Assembly: GCA_041392205.1 (NCBI GenBank)
Contig: JAWKMO010000003.1
Span: 186,001 to 250,000, forward strand
Direction of reading: 5' to 3'
Length of the DNA stretch: 64,000 bases
DNA from: Halomarinibacterium sp041392205
GTDB taxonomy: Bacteria > Bacteroidota > Bacteroidia > Flavobacteriales > Flavobacteriaceae
The translations under genes were made by a program, and so were the position numbers. Positions within the stretch are counted from its first letter, which is position 1; each line of letters begins with the position of its first letter. The notes under the pieces were generated by a model. It was not told the DNA's origin, did not search any database, and saw only the letters and a program-made list of their open reading frames with translations. This document shows positions 52,142-60,895 of this stretch, piece after piece.

Positions 52142-53173
52142 ATGCGCTTACTTTCAATCCTGTTTATTTTTTTTCCGCTTTCTGTATTTTCGCAATATAC
52201 CGATATGATTAACACCAATCAACCCGGGGGTTCGCAAGGAGCATTTGCGGTAGGAAAAAAAGTGCTTCAGTTTGAGAGTGGCTTTACCTATGGTAAGGAA
52301 AAACACAATCTTTTAAATACCGAAACCAGTCTTTACAATTTAGATTATAGCATTCGGTATGGAATCTTAAAAGAAGAATTAGAGGTAAGTTTAATGGGGT
52401 CTTTTCAAAGCAATAAAGTAACCTATACCGAAGGAACCGCTACGCAAGAACCTTTTTCCAATTTTAAAAGCAACACCTTAGGGGTCAAATACTTACTCTA
52501 TGATCCGTATCGAAAAAGAGATTTAGAAGGCCCTAATTTGTATAGTTGGAAAGCCAATAATCGAATCCAATGGGCCGATTTAATTCCTGCTGTCGCAGTA
52601 TATGCGGGCGCCAATTTTGACTTTGCAGACAATCCTTTTTTACCCTACCAAGAGGCTACGATTTCTCCCAAAGTAGTCGTTTCTACTCAAAATAATTTTG
52701 TAGGAAGTTTAGTGCTCGTTACCAACATTTTTGCCGATAGAATTACCACCGATTTTCCTACCTACGGTTATATAGTAACCTTAACCCATGCCACCAACCG
52801 GTTTTTTTCTATTTTTATTGAAAACCAAGGATTTAAAAGTGATTTTTACTCAGATCAATTGCTTCGCGCCGGTGCAGCCGCTTTAATCAATCAAGACTTA
52901 CACGTAGATTTGTCATTAACCAAAGGTTTTAAAGATACACCTTCAGTTTTTTACGGAAGAATTGGTGTCGCCTACCGTATCGACATGCACGCTAAAGACG
53001 AATTTTTAGAAGAAAAAGGAAAAGCGGGTAGAGAATTAAAGCGTGCCGAAAAAGATAAAGACAAAGCCCTTAAAAAAGCATTAAAAGAAAAAAAGAAAGC
53101 TGCAAAGGATGCCAAAAAAGGAAAGAAAGTAATAGATATTGAAGAAAACGAAGACGATAACGACGGAAATTAG
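52142..53173 (+). CDS. Outer-membrane beta-barrel / transporter-like protein with basic tail
   Basis: A 343-residue protein with a signal peptide (LLSILFIFFPLSVFSQ). A barrel-like series of amphipathic strands (VLQFESGFTYGKEKHN, YNLDYSIRYGILKEELEV, NFVGSLVLVTNIFADR) resembles the phenol-degradation MetA-like transporter family. From about residue 290 it carries a Lys/Glu/Asp-rich coiled tail (KALKKALKEKKKAAKDAKKG). The longer frame from 52103 would lack a signal peptide at its N-terminus, so the ATG at 52142 is used. The substrate is unknown. It is followed 12 bases later by the GNAT gene. Confidence 0.82.
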   Translation: MRLLSILFIFFPLSVFSQYTDMINTNQPGGSQGAFAVGKKVLQFESGFTYGKEKHNLLNTETSLYNLDYSIRYGILKEELEVSLMGSFQSNKVTYTEGTATQEPFSNFKSNTLGVKYLLYDPYRKRDLEGPNLYSWKANNRIQWADLIPAVAVYAGANFDFADNPFLPYQEATISPKVVVSTQNNFVGSLVLVTNIFADRITTDFPTYGYIVTLTHATNRFFSIFIENQGFKSDFYSDQLLRAGAAALINQDLHVDLSLTKGFKDTPSVFYGRIGVAYRIDMHAKDEFLEEKGKAGRELKRAEKDKDKALKKALKEKKKAAKDAKKGKKVIDIEENEDDNDGN

Positions 53174-53185
53174 TTTGAATAGCTT

Positions 53186-54304
53186 ATGATTGAAATTTTA
53201 CCTGTCTCCCACCCTACCCAACTGAAACAATTTGTAACCTTTCCGTTCCAGTTATATAAAAACAACCCTTATTGGGTGCCACCCCTTATTAAAGATGAGC
53301 TGGAAACCTTGGATAAATCTAAAAACCCAGTCTTTAAAAATGCTGAGGCGCATTATTTTTTAGCACAAAAAAACGGAACAATAGCCGGAAGAATTGCCGT
53401 AATTATTAACCATCTCGAAGTAAATGAAATTGGTAAAAAGAAAGTGCGTTTTGGCTGGTTTGATGTAGTTGATGATATTGAAGTAACCAAAGCCCTATTA
53501 GAAAAAGTTTTTGAATTAGGAAAAGCCCACAACCTCGACTACGCCGAGGGCCCTGTAGGTTTTTCGAATATGGAAAAAGCAGGCGTCCTTACCAAAGGCT
53601 TTGAAGAAATGAACACCATGATAACTTGGTACCATCACCCCTATTATGCTTCCCATTTTGAGCAACTGGGATTTGAGAAACAAGCTACTTGGGTAGAATT
53701 CCAATTAACCATCCCTCCCCAAGCGTTTGAAAAAGTAAAGAAGTTTTCAAAAATTATACGAGAGCGGTACCACCTTACCGTCATCCGATTTAAAAATAAA
53801 AAAGAAATTCTTCCCTATGTAGATGAAATGTTCGATTTACTGAACAAAACTTATAACACTTTACAAACTTTTGTTCCCATCCAACAATACCAAATAGATT
53901 ATTACAAAGAGAAATACTTCAACTTTATTCATCCCGATTATATTTGTTGTATAAAAGATAAAACTGGGAAACTCATTGCATTTTCAGTAGTTATGCCTTC
54001 CTTTACCAAAGCGCTTAAAAAAGCCAATGGTAGCCTCTTCCCTTGGGGTTGGTACCACTTGTGGAAAGCCCAACGCAAAAATGATCGTGCCGCTTTTTAT
54101 CTTATAGGAATTGACCCTGAATATCAAGGAAAAGGGGTTACCGCTATTATATTTGAAGAAATGCAGGATTTATTTAATAGCAAAGGCATTGATAAGGTGG
54201 AAACCAATCCAGAACTTAAAGAAAATACCGCCGTTCAAGCATTATGGAAGGATTATAATCCTATCCAACATAAAGAACGGAGTACCTTTAAAATAAATTT
54301 ATAA
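53186..54304 (+). CDS. GNAT-fold acyltransferase, candidate N-acyltransferase of sphingo/sulfonolipid synthesis
   Basis: A 372-residue protein, often labelled GTP cyclohydrolase in databases without support. It starts FVTFPFQLYKNNPYWVPPLI and has YFLAQKNGTIAGRIAVIINH (about 53-72). A C-terminal GNAT acyl-CoA-binding motif reads AAFYLIGIDPEYQGKGVTAI (about 305-324). Homologous GNAT-type proteins include bacterial ceramide synthase-like enzymes that N-acylate the long-chain base. It is convergent with an alpha-oxoamine synthase, separated by a terminator. A role in N-acylating capnine or sphinganine is inferred from context. Confidence 0.8.
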   Translation: MIEILPVSHPTQLKQFVTFPFQLYKNNPYWVPPLIKDELETLDKSKNPVFKNAEAHYFLAQKNGTIAGRIAVIINHLEVNEIGKKKVRFGWFDVVDDIEVTKALLEKVFELGKAHNLDYAEGPVGFSNMEKAGVLTKGFEEMNTMITWYHHPYYASHFEQLGFEKQATWVEFQLTIPPQAFEKVKKFSKIIRERYHLTVIRFKNKKEILPYVDEMFDLLNKTYNTLQTFVPIQQYQIDYYKEKYFNFIHPDYICCIKDKTGKLIAFSVVMPSFTKALKKANGSLFPWGWYHLWKAQRKNDRAAFYLIGIDPEYQGKGVTAIIFEEMQDLFNSKGIDKVETNPELKENTAVQALWKDYNPIQHKERSTFKINL

Positions 54305-54328
54305 AAAAACCACCAAAAGGTGGTTTTT
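54305..54328. terminator. Bidirectional terminator
   Basis: AAAAACCACC-AAAA-GGTGGTTTTT, a perfect stem between convergent genes. Confidence 0.92.
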
Positions 54329-54340
54329 AATATGTTGAGA

Positions 54341-54358
54341 TTCCTGCCTTCGCAGGAA
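54341..54358. repeat. REP-like palindrome
   Basis: TTCCTGC-CTTC-GCAGGAA is a perfect 7-bp stem of a kind that occurs as a dispersed palindrome in many bacterial genomes. I see only one copy here. Confidence 0.45.
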
Positions 54359-54362
54359 GTTG

Positions 54363-55628
54363 TTACTCTCCCATCGCCGCAGCTACTGCCGCAGAAAGGC
54401 GTTTATAGGTTCCGTTTTCTAAACGCTCTCGTATGGCAGAAAAAGCATCTAGGGTTTCGTTTATGTCTTCCATTGTGTGGGTAGCCGTTGGAATCATTCG
54501 CAATAAAATGAGTCCTTTTGGAATTACGGGATACACCACAATAGAACAGAAAATACCATAATTTTCACGAAGATCTTTTACCAAGGCCATCGCTTCAGGC
54601 ACAGTTCCTTGAAGATATACAGGAGTTACACAACTTTGTGTGGTTCCAATATCAAAGCCACGTTCGCGTAATCCGCCTTGCAAAGCATTTACATTTTCCC
54701 AAAGTTTGTTTTTCAATTCGGGCATGGTGCGAATCATATCCAAACGCTTCAAAGCACCTTCAACCAATTGCATTTGCAACGACTTGGCAAACATTTGCGA
54801 ACGTAGGTTGTACTTTAAATAATTGATGATTTCTTCATCGGCAGCAATAAACGCTCCGGTACTTGCCATCGATTTGGCAAAAGTAGCAAAATAGACATCG
54901 ATATCGTCTTGCACTCCTTGCTCCTCTCCTGCTCCAGCTCCTGTTTTACCTAAGGTTCCAAAACCATGGGCATCGTCTACAAACAATCTAAAATTGAATT
55001 TTTTCTTCAGCGCAACAATTTCTTTCAGTTTTCCTTGTTCACCACGCATTCCAAAAACACCTTCCGAAATTAATAAAATTCCGCCCCCTGTTTTTTCCGC
55101 TACTCTCTCGGCACGCATTAAGTTTTTCTCAATGCTTTCCATATCATTGTGCTTATACGTAAAACGTTGTCCTAAGTGCAAACGCACTCCATCAATAATA
55201 CAGGCATGGGCATCTACATCATACACAATCACATCGTCTTTAGAAACCAAAGCGTCAATAGTAGAAACCATTCCTTGGTAGCCAAAGTTTAATAAATAGG
55301 CTGCTTCTTTGTGAACAAAGGCAGCTAATTCTTTTTGTAATTGTTCGTGAAGATCGGTATGACCACTCATCATTCGGGCACCCATGGGATAGGCAGATCC
55401 GTATTTAATCCCTGCTTCGGCATCGGCTTTTCGAACTTCGGGATGATTTGCCAATCCAAGGTAATCGTTAATACTCCAAGTAATTACTTCTTTTCCTTGG
55501 AATTTCATTCGGTTGGAAACTTCACCTTCTAGCTTCGGAAATACAAAATAGCCTTCGGCTTGTTCGGCCCACTTTCCTAGGGGGCCTTTGTCTTTATAAA
55601 TTTTGTCGAATAAATCTCTCATCAACAT
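54363..55628 (-). CDS. Alpha-oxoamine synthase family: candidate cysteate fatty acyltransferase or serine palmitoyltransferase
   Basis: A 421-residue fold-type I PLP enzyme of the KBL/SPT group, which condenses an amino acid with an acyl thioester and releases CO2. Features are WSINDYLGLANHPEV (about 50-64), MGARMMSGHTDLHEQLQ (about 82-98), the Asp in LFVDDAHGFGTLGKTGAG (about 216-233) and the PLP Lys in YFATFAKSMASTGAFIA (about 248-264). In flavobacteria such enzymes make either sphinganine or capnine. The neighbouring cysteine-synthase-like gene favours cysteate as substrate (capnine synthesis for sulfonolipids), but this cannot be decided from motifs. Confidence 0.85.
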   Translation of the reverse strand: MLMRDLFDKIYKDKGPLGKWAEQAEGYFVFPKLEGEVSNRMKFQGKEVITWSINDYLGLANHPEVRKADAEAGIKYGSAYPMGARMMSGHTDLHEQLQKELAAFVHKEAAYLLNFGYQGMVSTIDALVSKDDVIVYDVDAHACIIDGVRLHLGQRFTYKHNDMESIEKNLMRAERVAEKTGGGILLISEGVFGMRGEQGKLKEIVALKKKFNFRLFVDDAHGFGTLGKTGAGAGEEQGVQDDIDVYFATFAKSMASTGAFIAADEEIINYLKYNLRSQMFAKSLQMQLVEGALKRLDMIRTMPELKNKLWENVNALQGGLRERGFDIGTTQSCVTPVYLQGTVPEAMALVKDLRENYGIFCSIVVYPVIPKGLILLRMIPTATHTMEDINETLDAFSAIRERLENGTYKRLSAAVAAAMGE

Positions 55629-55706
55629 CTATAGGTTAGAATAAGTTGCAAAAATAGTTATTTTCAGGAGGATAGCAAGTTTCTTTAAAAGAAAGAATTA
55701 TATAAA

Positions 55707-55733
55707 AAAACCGCTACAAAATGTAACGGTTTT
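55707..55733 (-). terminator. Hairpin terminator between the two PLP-enzyme genes
   Basis: AAAACCG-C-TACA-AAA-TGTA-A-CGGTTTT (one internal mismatch) with flanking A and T runs. It suggests that the two minus-strand genes have separate transcripts. Confidence 0.75.
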
Positions 55734-55753
55734 AGAATCCTTTTTACCCCTCA

Positions 55754-56788
55754 TTATTTTAGGTAGGTACTTGCTTTTTTTAATTCTTTTGAGGCATCCA
55801 TAAAACCTTGCTGTTCCATCCAATCGTCATTATACACCTTGCTCATATACCGAGAGCCATGGTCTGGAAAGATTATTACCACAACACTATCCTCAGTAAA
55901 CAGCCCTTCTTCATCAAATTGCTTCACTCCTTGCATGGCAGCACCACTGGTATATCCTAAGAAAAGCCCTTCTTTTAAGGCTAGTTCGCGTGTGGTATGA
56001 GCACTGTCTTCATCGGTTACTTTCATAAATCGATTGATACAATCGAAATCTGTTGCCGTAGGAATCAAGTTTTTACCCAATCCTTCAATTCGATAGGGAT
56101 AGATTTCCTCTTTATCAAACTCTCGTGTTTCGTGGTATTTCTGTATCACAGAACCGTAGGCATCGATTCCTAAAATTTGAATACTAGGATTTTGTTCTTT
56201 TAAGTATTTTGCGGTTCCAGAAATAGTTCCTCCCGTACCACTACATGCTACCAAATGGGTAATTTGCCCTGCGGTTTGCTTCCAAATTTCTGGACCGGTA
56301 GAATGGTAATGTGCATCAATGTTTAATTGATTAAAATACTGATTAATATAAATCGAACCTGGAGTCTCTTTATGAAGGCGTTTTGCCACTTCATAGTAAG
56401 ACCGAGGATCTTCGGCTGGAACGTGTGCAGGACATACGTGTACCTCGGCACCCATAGCCTTTAGCATATCTATTTTATCTGCTGAAGATTTTGAAGAAAC
56501 AGCCAAAATACAGTTGTAGCCTTTTAAGATACTCACCATAGCGATACTGAAACCGGTATTTCCACTAGTGGTTTCGATAATGGTATCGCCAGGTTTTAAC
56601 ACTCCTTGTTTTTCGGCTTCATTAATAATGTATAGTGCAATTCGATCTTTTGCAGAATGCCCAGGATTAAATGCTTCTACTTTTCCGTAAAAGTTTCCTT
56701 TCATTCCAGAAGTGATTTTGTTAAGTTTAATAAGCGGTGTATTTCCGATTAAATTCAACACACTATCATGGGCTTGAATGTTCTTCAT
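55754..56788 (-). CDS. PLP-dependent cysteine synthase family protein, candidate cysteate synthase
   Basis: A 344-residue fold-type II PLP enzyme. The PLP Lys is in NPGHSAKDRIALYI (about 41-54), the substrate loop is TTSGNTGFSIAM (about 88-99) and the phosphate-binding loop is ACSGTGGTISGTAKYL (about 181-196). A C-terminal stretch (IFPDHGSRYMSKVYNDDWME) resembles the CBS/OASS branch. Family members use O-acetylserine, O-phosphoserine or homocysteine-type substrates. Next to the oxoamine synthase, a cysteate synthase using sulfite is an attractive possibility; ordinary cysteine synthesis is the alternative. Confidence 0.88.
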   Translation of the reverse strand: MKNIQAHDSVLNLIGNTPLIKLNKITSGMKGNFYGKVEAFNPGHSAKDRIALYIINEAEKQGVLKPGDTIIETTSGNTGFSIAMVSILKGYNCILAVSSKSSADKIDMLKAMGAEVHVCPAHVPAEDPRSYYEVAKRLHKETPGSIYINQYFNQLNIDAHYHSTGPEIWKQTAGQITHLVACSGTGGTISGTAKYLKEQNPSIQILGIDAYGSVIQKYHETREFDKEEIYPYRIEGLGKNLIPTATDFDCINRFMKVTDEDSAHTTRELALKEGLFLGYTSGAAMQGVKQFDEEGLFTEDSVVVIIFPDHGSRYMSKVYNDDWMEQQGFMDASKELKKASTYLK

Positions 56789-56860
56789 ATAGAAAGTTTA
56801 ATTAGCTGAATACGTAAAACTCAAATCTAAAACCGCACAAAGTTACAGTAAAAAATTTAA

Positions 56861-58996
56861 TTACTCTTTAATTCCTTCCAAATCAAGTAAAAAAGCATAG
56901 TCAATGGCCACCTCTTTTAATGATTCAAATCGTCCCGAAGCCCCACCGTGCCCAGCATCCATATTGGTTTGCAACAATAAAATATTAGTATCTGTTTTTA
57001 AGTCTCGCAACTTAGCCACCCACTTGGCGGGTTCCCAATATTGCACTTGGGAATCATGAAGCCCTGTGGTAACCAGTATATTAGGATACGCTTTAGCTTC
57101 AACATTATCGTAGGGAGAATAGGATTTCATATACTCATAATATTCCTTTTCATTAGGATTTCCCCATTCGTCATACTCTCCTGTTGTTAAAGGAATACTG
57201 TCATCTAGCATCGTAGTCACCACATCCACAAAGGGAACAGCGGCTACTACTCCACGGTATAATTGAGGAGCCATATTTACCACAGCCCCCATTAGCATTC
57301 CACCAGCAGAGCCCCCCATAGCATATAAATGCTTGGGAGAGGTATATTTTTCTGCAATTAAAAAATGAGAAGCATCAATATAATCGGTAAAGGTATTTTT
57401 CTTTGTAAGAAGTTTACCCTCTTCGTACCATTCCCTTCCTAAATATTCACTTCCTCGAACGTGGGCAATGGCAAAAATAAAACCGCGATCCAACAAACTC
57501 AAGCGAGTGGTAGAAAAAGAAGGATCTACAATGGCACCGTAAGAACCATATCCATAGAGCAATAGCGGGTTTTCACCATTTTGTTCCATCCCCTTTTTAT
57601 ACACCATAGAGATTGGAATCTTCTTCCCGTCGGCCGCTGTTGCCCAAAGCCTTTTAGACTCATAATTTTCTTTTTTAAACTTTCCCCCTAATACTTCCGT
57701 TTCCTTTTTCACCTCCTTTTCTTGGGTTTCCATATTAAAATCAATAACCGATGCAGGGGTTGTTAAGGAATTATAATGATACCTAAGTATGGGGGTGTTG
57801 TATTCGATATTTTGATAGGGATAAGCGGTGTAGGTTTCATTATCAAAGGGCAAATAATAATCTTCTTTTCCATCCCATCGTTTTATACGAATCTTATTTA
57901 ACCCATTACTGCGTTCGCTAATCACCAAATACTCTTTAAAAATATCAATGTCTTCCAATAACACATCCGATCGATGTTCAATAACCGCCTCCCAATTTTC
58001 CAGATGGGTTTTGTTTTGAGGGGTTTTCATTAATTTAAAATTGGTGGCATTGTCTTTATTGGTAACAATGTAAAAATCATTTTCGAAATGATAGATATTG
58101 TATTCAAGCCCTCTCACACGTGGCTGAAAGATTTTAAAAGAGGCTTCGGGGGTATTGGCGTCCAAAATTTGATATTCTGAAGTGAGCGTACTGGAGCTTC
58201 CAATCACCAGAAATTTTTCCGATTTTGTTTTGTACACAAACGTGTCGAAGGTTTCGTCCTTTTCTGTAAAAACTAAAGCATCCTTTTCTGGATCAACACC
58301 AAGGGTATGGCGATAAATTCTATCGGCTCGCAATGTTTGTTCATCTTTTCGTGTATAAAAGAGCGTTTTATTGTCGTTTGCCCACGTAGACCCACCGGTA
58401 GTGTTGGTAATTTCATCTTTAAGGATTTCGCCAGTTTTAAGATTTTTAATAAAAAGCGTGTATTGTCTTCGGCTTAAGGTATCTACTGCAAAAGCCGCCC
58501 AAGTATTGTCGGGACTTACGTTAACTCCGCGCAAACTGTAATAAGCATGGCCTGCTGCCATTTCATTTACATTAAACATGATTTCTTCTTCGGCATCCAA
58601 CGAGCCTTTTTTTCGGGAGTGAATGGGGTAGTCTTTTCCTTCTTCGAAGCGGGTAATATAGTAATACCCATTATAGAAATAAGGCACAGAAGCATCATCC
58701 TCTTTAATCCTAGCTTTCATTTCTTCAAACAAGGAATTCTTCAGTGTTTTAGTATGCGCAGTCATTTGATTGTAGTAGTCGTTCTCACGCTCTAAATAAT
58801 CGATTACTTCTTCATTTTCTCTATCGTTAAGCCAGTAGTAGTCATCGATACGAACATCGCCATGAATTTCAAGATGCTTGGGTTTTTTTTCAGCTTTAGG
58901 GGGCGTTATTTCCATTGGATTTTTTGAAGTTTCTGAATTTTTACAAGAAGCCGCAAAAATAAGGCTTATCAACAAAATATGAGGATAAATTTTCAT
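56861..58996 (-). CDS. S9 family prolyl oligopeptidase / oligopeptidase B
   Basis: A 711-residue serine peptidase. The N-terminus is a lipoprotein signal (HILLISLIFAASCKNSE, Cys about 18). A seven-bladed propeller follows (about 50-420), with HGDVRIDDYYWLNDRENEEV at its start. The catalytic domain has the nucleophile in AMGGSAGGMLMGAVVNM (GGSAGG, about 545-561), the Asp region in TTGLHDSQVQYWEPAK and the His in NMDAGHGGASGRF (about 684-696). This is the oligopeptidase B-like branch (PtrB). The lipobox suggests an envelope location. The ATG at 58996 is used because the longer frame from 59044 hides the signal. Confidence 0.92.
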   Translation of the reverse strand: MKIYPHILLISLIFAASCKNSETSKNPMEITPPKAEKKPKHLEIHGDVRIDDYYWLNDRENEEVIDYLERENDYYNQMTAHTKTLKNSLFEEMKARIKEDDASVPYFYNGYYYITRFEEGKDYPIHSRKKGSLDAEEEIMFNVNEMAAGHAYYSLRGVNVSPDNTWAAFAVDTLSRRQYTLFIKNLKTGEILKDEITNTTGGSTWANDNKTLFYTRKDEQTLRADRIYRHTLGVDPEKDALVFTEKDETFDTFVYKTKSEKFLVIGSSSTLTSEYQILDANTPEASFKIFQPRVRGLEYNIYHFENDFYIVTNKDNATNFKLMKTPQNKTHLENWEAVIEHRSDVLLEDIDIFKEYLVISERSNGLNKIRIKRWDGKEDYYLPFDNETYTAYPYQNIEYNTPILRYHYNSLTTPASVIDFNMETQEKEVKKETEVLGGKFKKENYESKRLWATAADGKKIPISMVYKKGMEQNGENPLLLYGYGSYGAIVDPSFSTTRLSLLDRGFIFAIAHVRGSEYLGREWYEEGKLLTKKNTFTDYIDASHFLIAEKYTSPKHLYAMGGSAGGMLMGAVVNMAPQLYRGVVAAVPFVDVVTTMLDDSIPLTTGEYDEWGNPNEKEYYEYMKSYSPYDNVEAKAYPNILVTTGLHDSQVQYWEPAKWVAKLRDLKTDTNILLLQTNMDAGHGGASGRFESLKEVAIDYAFLLDLEGIKE

Positions 58997-59030
58997 GGGA
59001 AAACGGATATAAATTAAATCTCTAAAGTAG

Positions 59031-59038
59031 TAAATTTG
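59031..59038 (+). promoter_or_regulatory. -7 promoter element before the ybaB gene
   Basis: TAAATTTG matches TAnnTTTG, 25 bases before the ATG at 59064. Confidence 0.5.
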
Positions 59039-59063
59039 TAACAAGCAACTAAAAATTTAAAAT

Positions 59064-59387
59064 ATGTTTGGAGATCTTATGGGAATGATGGGAAAACTTA
59101 AAGAAACCCAAGCCAAAGTGGAAGCCACAAAACAACGCCTCAATACGGTTTTAATCGATGAAAAAAGTGCCGATGACTTGCTCCACGTGACTATTACAGC
59201 AAGCAGAGAAATAAAGAGCATCACAATAAATGATGCACTTTTAAAGGACAAAGAACAATTGGAAGATTACCTAATTCTTACCTTAAATAAAGCTATTGAA
59301 AAAGCAACGGCAGTAAATGAAGCTGAAATTGCTGCTGTGGCAAAAGAAGGGATGCCTAACATTCCTGGGATGGATTTATTTAAATAA
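59064..59387 (+). CDS. YbaB/EbfC family nucleoid-associated protein
   Basis: A 107-residue DNA-binding protein of the YbaB/EbfC family (small, tweezer-like dimer). It has the family features GDLMGMMGKLKETQAKVEAT at the start, VTITASREIKSITINDALL (about 51-69) and an alpha-helical C-terminus ending PNIPGMDLFK. It is divergent from the S9 peptidase with 67 bases between the start codons. It is not accompanied by the recR or dnaX genes often found next to ybaB in other phyla. Confidence 0.93.
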   Translation: MFGDLMGMMGKLKETQAKVEATKQRLNTVLIDEKSADDLLHVTITASREIKSITINDALLKDKEQLEDYLILTLNKAIEKATAVNEAEIAAVAKEGMPNIPGMDLFK

Positions 59388-59486
59388 TTAAGGAGTTGTC
59401 ATGTTCTCGTAAAGGGATTGGATATGTTGAAAAAAAAACCGATATTTATGGTGTAAACCTAAAGTCTAATACTAAATTTTTAAACT

Positions 59487-59807
59487 ATGTTTGAATTAAA
59501 GAAAAGTGGCGACCAATATCATTTTGTATTAAAAGCAGGTAATGGCCAAGTAATTTTATCTAGCCAAATGTATGCTTCAAAAGCTTCGGCAATGAATGGT
59601 ATTGAGTCTGTAAAGAAAAATTGTGGAGACGAAAAATGCTGGGAGACAAAAACTGCTAAAAATGGTAAGTTTCACTTCAATTTAAAATCTACTAATGGTC
59701 AAATTGTGGGAAGTAGCCAAATGTATGCCGATGAAAACGGTATGAAAAACGGCATCGCTTCGGTACAAAAAAATGCTCCGGGAGCCGATGTAAAAGAAGT
59801 GGAATAA
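59487..59807 (+). CDS. YegP family (DUF1508) protein with two tandem repeats
   Basis: A 106-residue protein made of two DUF1508 repeats of about 48 residues: QYHFVLKAGNGQVILSSQMY ASKASAMNGIESVKKN and KFHFNLKSTNGQIVGSSQMY ADENGMKNGIASVQKN. Each repeat is a beta-beta-beta-alpha unit with the SSQMY core. YegP proteins are small, widespread and functionally uncharacterised. The start at 59487 is the normal family start. It is preceded by 99 bases of intergenic sequence and followed by a terminator. Confidence 0.94.
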   Translation: MFELKKSGDQYHFVLKAGNGQVILSSQMYASKASAMNGIESVKKNCGDEKCWETKTAKNGKFHFNLKSTNGQIVGSSQMYADENGMKNGIASVQKNAPGADVKEVE

Positions 59808-59835
59808 AAGAGAACCTTATTTTTCCAAAAAAAAT

Positions 59836-59857
59836 AGCTCCCTAGGAGCTTTTTTTT
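59836..59857. terminator. Bidirectional terminator
   Basis: AGCTCC-CTA-GGAGCT (59836-59841/59845-59850) with A-run before and T-run after. It serves yegP (plus) and the threonine aldolase gene (minus). Confidence 0.9.
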
Positions 59858-60881
59858 ATGGCCTGTACTCTTGAAGCAGATTCAAAAACCGTGTGTGCAT
59901 GGCTTCAGAATAATCTAAATGTGTCACTACCCGTAGTTTTCCTTGCCCCATGGAACTTAGTTTTACCCCTTTTTCTAAAAACTCTTTTAGAAACTTTTCT
60001 TCGTAAATAAATTCTTGCAAATAAAAAATAACAATGTTGGTTTCGGTGGGTTCTACCTTTTTTATATAGGGTAGTTTTGTAAGGACTGTTGCAATTTCTG
60101 AAGCTTTTTTATGGTCTTCTTCTAAGCGCGCTAGATGATGGTCCAACGCATACGCTCCAGCGGCAGCCATAAAGCCCACTTGGCGCATTCCTCCCCCCAA
60201 TACTTTTCGAACTCGCATGGCATTTTTCATAGCTGCTTTGGTGCCAATTAATACCGTCCCAAGCGGAGTACCCAATCCTTTACTAAAACACAACGAAATG
60301 GTATCAAACAAAGCGCCATACTGCTTGGGGTCTTCCTTTTTAGCAACCATTGCATTCCATAAACGAGCCCCGTCTAGATGGTATTTTAAACCATGCTTTT
60401 CACAAACAGCTTTTATTCTTTTCAATTCCTCAAAATCATAACAAGCACCGCCTCCTTTGTTTGTGGTGTTTTCTACACAAACTAAGGACGTTAACGGACT
60501 GTGATAAAAATCGGGAGGATTTATAGCCGCTTCCACATTTTTCGCAGAAATCATTCCTCTTTCGCCACCAATTAATTTACAAGACACGCCACTATTAAAA
60601 GAAACGCCGCCTCCTTCGTAGTTATACACATGCGCCCACTCGTGGCAAATTAACTGCTCTCCGGGTTGGGTATGTAATTTTATAGCGGCTTGGTTGGCCA
60701 TACTGCCCGTAGGAAAAAAAAGCGCTTCCTCGGCCCCAAACATGCTGGCGACTCGCGCTTCCAAGGCATTTACCGTAGGGTCTTCTTTGTACACATCGTC
60801 CCCAACGTTGGCACGGAGCATCGCTTCCAACATCCCGGGTGTGGGCTTGGTGACAGTATCGCTTCGTAAATCTATAATCAT
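59856..60881 (-). CDS. Threonine aldolase family protein
   Basis: A 341-residue fold-type I PLP enzyme of the low-specificity L-threonine aldolase family, which cleaves threonine/allo-threonine to glycine and acetaldehyde. It has the N-terminal DLRSDTVTKPTPGMLEAM, FPTGSMANQAAIKLH (about 55-69), the Asp in KYHLDGARLWNA (about 165-176) and the PLP Lys in ISLCFSKGLGTPLGTVLI (about 193-210). No partner gene is adjacent. It lies 14 bases downstream of the hypothetical protein and may be the last gene of a three-gene minus-strand unit. Confidence 0.94.
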   Translation of the reverse strand: MIIDLRSDTVTKPTPGMLEAMLRANVGDDVYKEDPTVNALEARVASMFGAEEALFFPTGSMANQAAIKLHTQPGEQLICHEWAHVYNYEGGGVSFNSGVSCKLIGGERGMISAKNVEAAINPPDFYHSPLTSLVCVENTTNKGGGACYDFEELKRIKAVCEKHGLKYHLDGARLWNAMVAKKEDPKQYGALFDTISLCFSKGLGTPLGTVLIGTKAAMKNAMRVRKVLGGGMRQVGFMAAAGAYALDHHLARLEEDHKKASEIATVLTKLPYIKKVEPTETNIVIFYLQEFIYEEKFLKEFLEKGVKLSSMGQGKLRVVTHLDYSEAMHTRFLNLLQEYRP

Positions 60882-60895
60882 TTAAATGGAAAAAG

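Noticed and set aside
53186..54304. GTP cyclohydrolase annotation
   Set aside because: The protein shows a GNAT acyl-CoA motif and none of the GTP cyclohydrolase zinc motifs.
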